Of a stretch of DNA of 64,000 nucleotides, positions 61,052-64,000 are shown piece after piece. A model generated the notes under the pieces. It worked only from the letters and a program-made list of their open reading frames with translations. It was not told the DNA's origin and ran no database searches. Source of the stretch: Salvia splendens (lineage: Eukaryota > Streptophyta > Magnoliopsida > Lamiales > Lamiaceae); the NCBI RefSeq assembly GCF_004379255.2, contig NC_056042.1:13997901-14061900 (forward strand). The letters run 5' to 3'. Position 1 is the first letter of the stretch. Each line of letters opens with the position of its first letter. Made by a program: the position numbers and the translations under genes.

Positions 61052-61829
61052 GTTGCAGAATGATGTCCAATCGTGGTACCAACTCTTCTGCAGCTTCCTG
61101 CAAATACAAAAGAAAAAACATTAAATGAAGAAAGAAATAACAGTATATGAATCACTAAGACCCATAATATGAATCCATTTACTAAAAGCTTCTTGAAAGA
61201 CAAAGGTAGGAAGAAGAAACCTCTTCAAGTGTTGCAAATGCCGAACAAGCAGCTTCTTGAACCCTCTTATTGTCATCCACTAATCTTCGTAGTAAACCCA
61301 TCAAAACTTTCTCAAACTGATCATGACCTTCTCAATGAGCTCCCTACAACAATGAAAGGAAGGAGGGGGTGAATGTCAACTCAACAATCTCATCACGGAC
61401 ACCATCACGGACACCAAGTGAGCATAGGAACAATAAAGACGAAACAAAAATCAAGAAAACAGGCTAAAAAACAATAGACCACTGCTAATCTGGAGCCAAT
61501 CGACTGTAATTCTGTAACAGAAGGCTGAAGTATGTTAATTGCAAGGGTGTGTGATTAGATGAGCAAAGTGGAAATCCTCAAGTGGCAATATCATTGCCCA
61601 ATTAAAATAGAAATACCCAAAAGACTGTCCAGTCCGGGAAAATGAGACAGATTTCCCCAAATATGAAAGCACACCAACTCAAAGATTCTTCTTAACTGCA
61701 AGTGGAAGGCAAGGAATTACATTAAATTACCTGAACAATATATTTGCTGAACCGTGATAGTGTCCAACAAGAGATGCTCCTTATCAGAGGATACTTGTCA
61801 TCTAAGAGAGGAACAAGAAATGCAATAAT
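61052..61829 (-). pseudogene. TRN1: Transportin exons, second copy
   Basis: Holds the partial exon 61052-61097 ([14 protein letters not shown], cut by the copia junction), the exon 61221-61343 ([19 protein letters not shown]) and the exon 61731-61829 ([20 protein letters not shown]). A TGA at 61332-61334 replaces the arginine codon of GAHREGH, a C-to-T change relative to copy 1. The exon order continues upstream outside the window. Splicing from here would meet the copia remnant instead of the next transportin exon. Confidence 0.9.
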
Positions 61830-62006
61830 CTGCAAAAGAATATAACACACATGAATCCCAGAAAATCAGATCACGAAAAGCTACAAAAGTATAATAATCT
61901 AGATTGAACTTCTGAATAGAGCAAACTGATGAACCAAAAACACATTAGAGGAATCCGCTCCAAGAAAACAAAGTAGCAATACAACCAACCAGGATGATAA
62001 TACATA

Positions 62007-62250
62007 CTCCCTCCGTCCCAAGATAAGCGAGTCGTATTCCTTTTTGGGATGTCCCACTATAAGTGAGCCATTTCCATTTTTAGCAAAAAATCATCGGTCT
62101 TACTTTATTCCCCAACTACTTTATTCTCTCTTCACCCCTCTACTTTTCCCTCTCTCATACTTTACGCTCTCCACTCTAACTTATTTAAATACCAATTCCT
62201 TAAATCCCGTGCCCAAAAGAAGTGCTTCGCTTATCTTGGGACAGAGGGAG
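62007..62250. mobile_element. Stowaway-like MITE, copy 2 of 55807-56050
   Basis: Duplicated with the surrounding block. The right end reads GGGACAGAGGGAG against GGGATTGAGGGAG in copy 1. Confidence 0.9.
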
Positions 62251-62596
62251 TATTAAAGACCGATCAGGCAAGAGCTTTTATCACATGAGGAAATAGACAG
62301 ATAGCCAGCTTGCACTGAAATTGGCATGACAGGAGGACGAGGAGGGTATAATTGAAATTACAAGGTGGATTAAAAAAAGTAGACTTTCAAATATAGAAGT
62401 AAAACACTGTCCACACGGCAATTTAGAACCCTTTCAGTGTGAGATTGGATATACCAGAATACCATTTAAGATTAATTAGATTCTATAGCTAACTAAATGT
62501 AAGATATCCTAACCAACTAATCCTGATAAAATGAAATTATACTCTTAAGAATCAAAGGGGCTTGACTTCCATTCAAAACAGTACTTTTGTTATGCC

Positions 62597-63225
62597 CAGT
62601 GTTGTTAGGGTCGCGGGGCGCACCGGGTCGATGAGGTGAAAATTTGGGTCGTGGGTCGACGAGTCGACGGGGTCGAGAGACCCACAAATCTAGGCTTTTT
62701 GCCTTTTAATATTAAATAAAATAAATATATTGCTCTAATGTTTATAATATATCAAAATAATATAAATGTAGACGCTGTTCATGTGAATAGAGATAAAGTG
62801 GAAAATAGAAATGATCAAAATATCAAAACTGTTCATAAGTCATAACACAATAAATAATTGAAACCATTGTCTGAAAATATCAAAACAAAGGAATATATGA
62901 AGGGTGGCAGCAAAAGATCTTTGAATTGTTTATTTGTTAGGAGTGACGAGGCCGAATTCTAAAGTGTAGAAAGTAAGTTTGAAAAGTTTGATGTGGTGCA
63001 TGCATATATATAGAGAATCGTGATTGAGAGAGTCAGAAAACATGTTAGAGATTTGAGAAAATCAGAGATAGCATGTGTTTAGGGCGACCCAGGCGACCCA
63101 CTCGACCCAGGCGACCCAGAGGCGACCCTGTATCTCGATCAACCCACCCATGTTGGGGCGGTGATGGTCTCGACCCAGGCGACCCGGGCGACCCGAGCGA
63201 CCCGAACGACATTTTGGCAACACTG
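62597..63225. mobile_element. hAT-like element, copy 2 of 56396-57023
   Basis: Same ends and the same 8-bp GTTATGCC duplication (62589-62596 and 63226-63233), carried along by the segmental duplication and not a separate insertion. Confidence 0.9.
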
Positions 63226-63247
63226 GTTATGCCTCACATCCCAAATA

Positions 63248-63479
63248 CTCCCTCCGTCCCTATGTAGTAGAGGCGTTTCTTTTCGGCACGGGATTTAAGA
63301 AAAGTTGTGTTAAATGAGTTAAGTAAATGAATAATAAAGTAGGAAATGAAAAAGGTAGAGAGACGAAGAGAGAGTAAAGTAAGAGAGAAGAAAAGTTGTT
63401 GCTTTTCGCCAAAAAAGGAATCGACTCAGCTACAGTGTGACAACCCAAAAGGGAATATGACTCAGAGGGACGGAGGGAG
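63248..63479. mobile_element. Stowaway-like MITE, copy 2 of 57046-57277
   Basis: Duplicated with the block, essentially unchanged. Confidence 0.85.
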
Positions 63480-63682
63480 TTCCTCTTACAAATCAAAGGG
63501 TGTTGGATATTTAAACTCCGTGTGGGAATGGTAATAACGTACATATGAGACCTGTGAACCAGAATGCTGAACCCATCCAGTTTTCTTCTAAGATCGTGAT
63601 GCAGATTGCAAATTATTTCTACTAAACATAAATCTCGGTACTCTTATTTTCTTCCCTCACAGTTCTAGCAACCTATTACCAC

Positions 63683-63792
63683 CAGTGGTGTTAGGAGCAT
63701 GGGGGACACTGGGGCGATGAGGTATATATCCGGGGCCTGGGGCGACGGGGTATGGCCCCACGAATGGGGGTGCACTAACACCCGAATTTTGT
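63683..63792. mobile_element. Diverged hAT-like left end, copy 2 of 57481-57590
   Basis: CAGTGGTGTTAGGAGCATGG as in copy 1, with one base change (CACGAATGGG for CACGGATGGG). Confidence 0.55.
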
Positions 63793-64000
63793 TTATCTCT
63801 TTGCTTTTACATACTGTATCAATTAATATATTATTTAAAAATTTTAAAAGATTAAATATGTTTAGATCTCTTTTCACCAATGGATGAATTGGAAAGTCAT
63901 GCATGCAATTAAATAGAATTTTAAGAAACATTATGCAAATGAAACAAAATATAAAGAAAGCAGCTTGCCCAGGCTTTAAGTGCTATCCAGCATATGCTTT

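Larger units (their letters stand above)
61052..64000. repeat. Tandem duplication, copy 2 (runs off the window)
   Basis: Begins inside the transportin exon equivalent to 54864 and continues to the window edge, equivalent to about 57798. Differences from copy 1 include a 12-bp tandem duplication (CACGGACACCAT) near 61390-61410 and a C-to-T (coding strand) change at 61334. Confidence 0.93.

Overview
This is nuclear DNA from a flowering plant, most likely a eudicot. It is AT-rich, full of introns, and dominated by plant-type transposable elements: Ty1/copia, Ty3-type solo LTRs, PIF/Harbinger, MULE, hAT and Stowaway-like MITEs. There is no bacterial operon structure, no CRISPR array and no rRNA that I can see. 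Most open frames are remnants of transposon polyproteins or exons of decayed genes.

Layout. 1-688: 3' end of a copia element with its LTR. 689-6330: AT-rich spacer with short repeats. 6330-7089: the one host gene that looks intact, a 77-residue Yos1-like ER-Golgi protein with a 5'UTR intron. 9331-11243: PIF/Harbinger element (TAA target duplication). 11731-14111: Ty3-type solo LTR (AATCA duplication). 14631-21322: complete copia element on the minus strand (TACAC duplication). 21379-22815: an unusual (TA)n-flanked element. 22953-23546: 3' part of a KNAT7-like KNOX homeobox pseudogene. 24795-31850: spacer with several MITEs and a truncated copia. 32252-40961: a second Ty3-type solo LTR (GGACC duplication), split by a nested copia at 34070-39332 (AATAC duplication). 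41142-46334: a related copia on the plus strand (TTATC duplication). 46786-48480: degraded MULE. 49765-55629: sixteen exons of the 3' half of a transportin (importin-beta family) gene, carrying inactivating lesions.

The right end is the most unusual part. A block of the transportin gene (from 54864) recurs at 61052 to the window end at roughly 99.6% identity. Between the two copies lies a 5' LTR and coding region of a copia element, cut off inside its reverse transcriptase and fused to the transportin exon. That element carries, in frame just after its primer-binding site, about 67 codons closely resembling ribosomal protein eL8 (RPL7a) where Gag would be expected: apparently a captured host gene fragment.

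The picture is of a TE-rich region with nested and recent insertions, at least two dying host gene copies (transportin, KNAT7-like) and one small conserved gene. Element boundaries are supported by matching target-site duplications read directly from the sequence. Family assignments rest on recognised protein motifs; no database search was possible.
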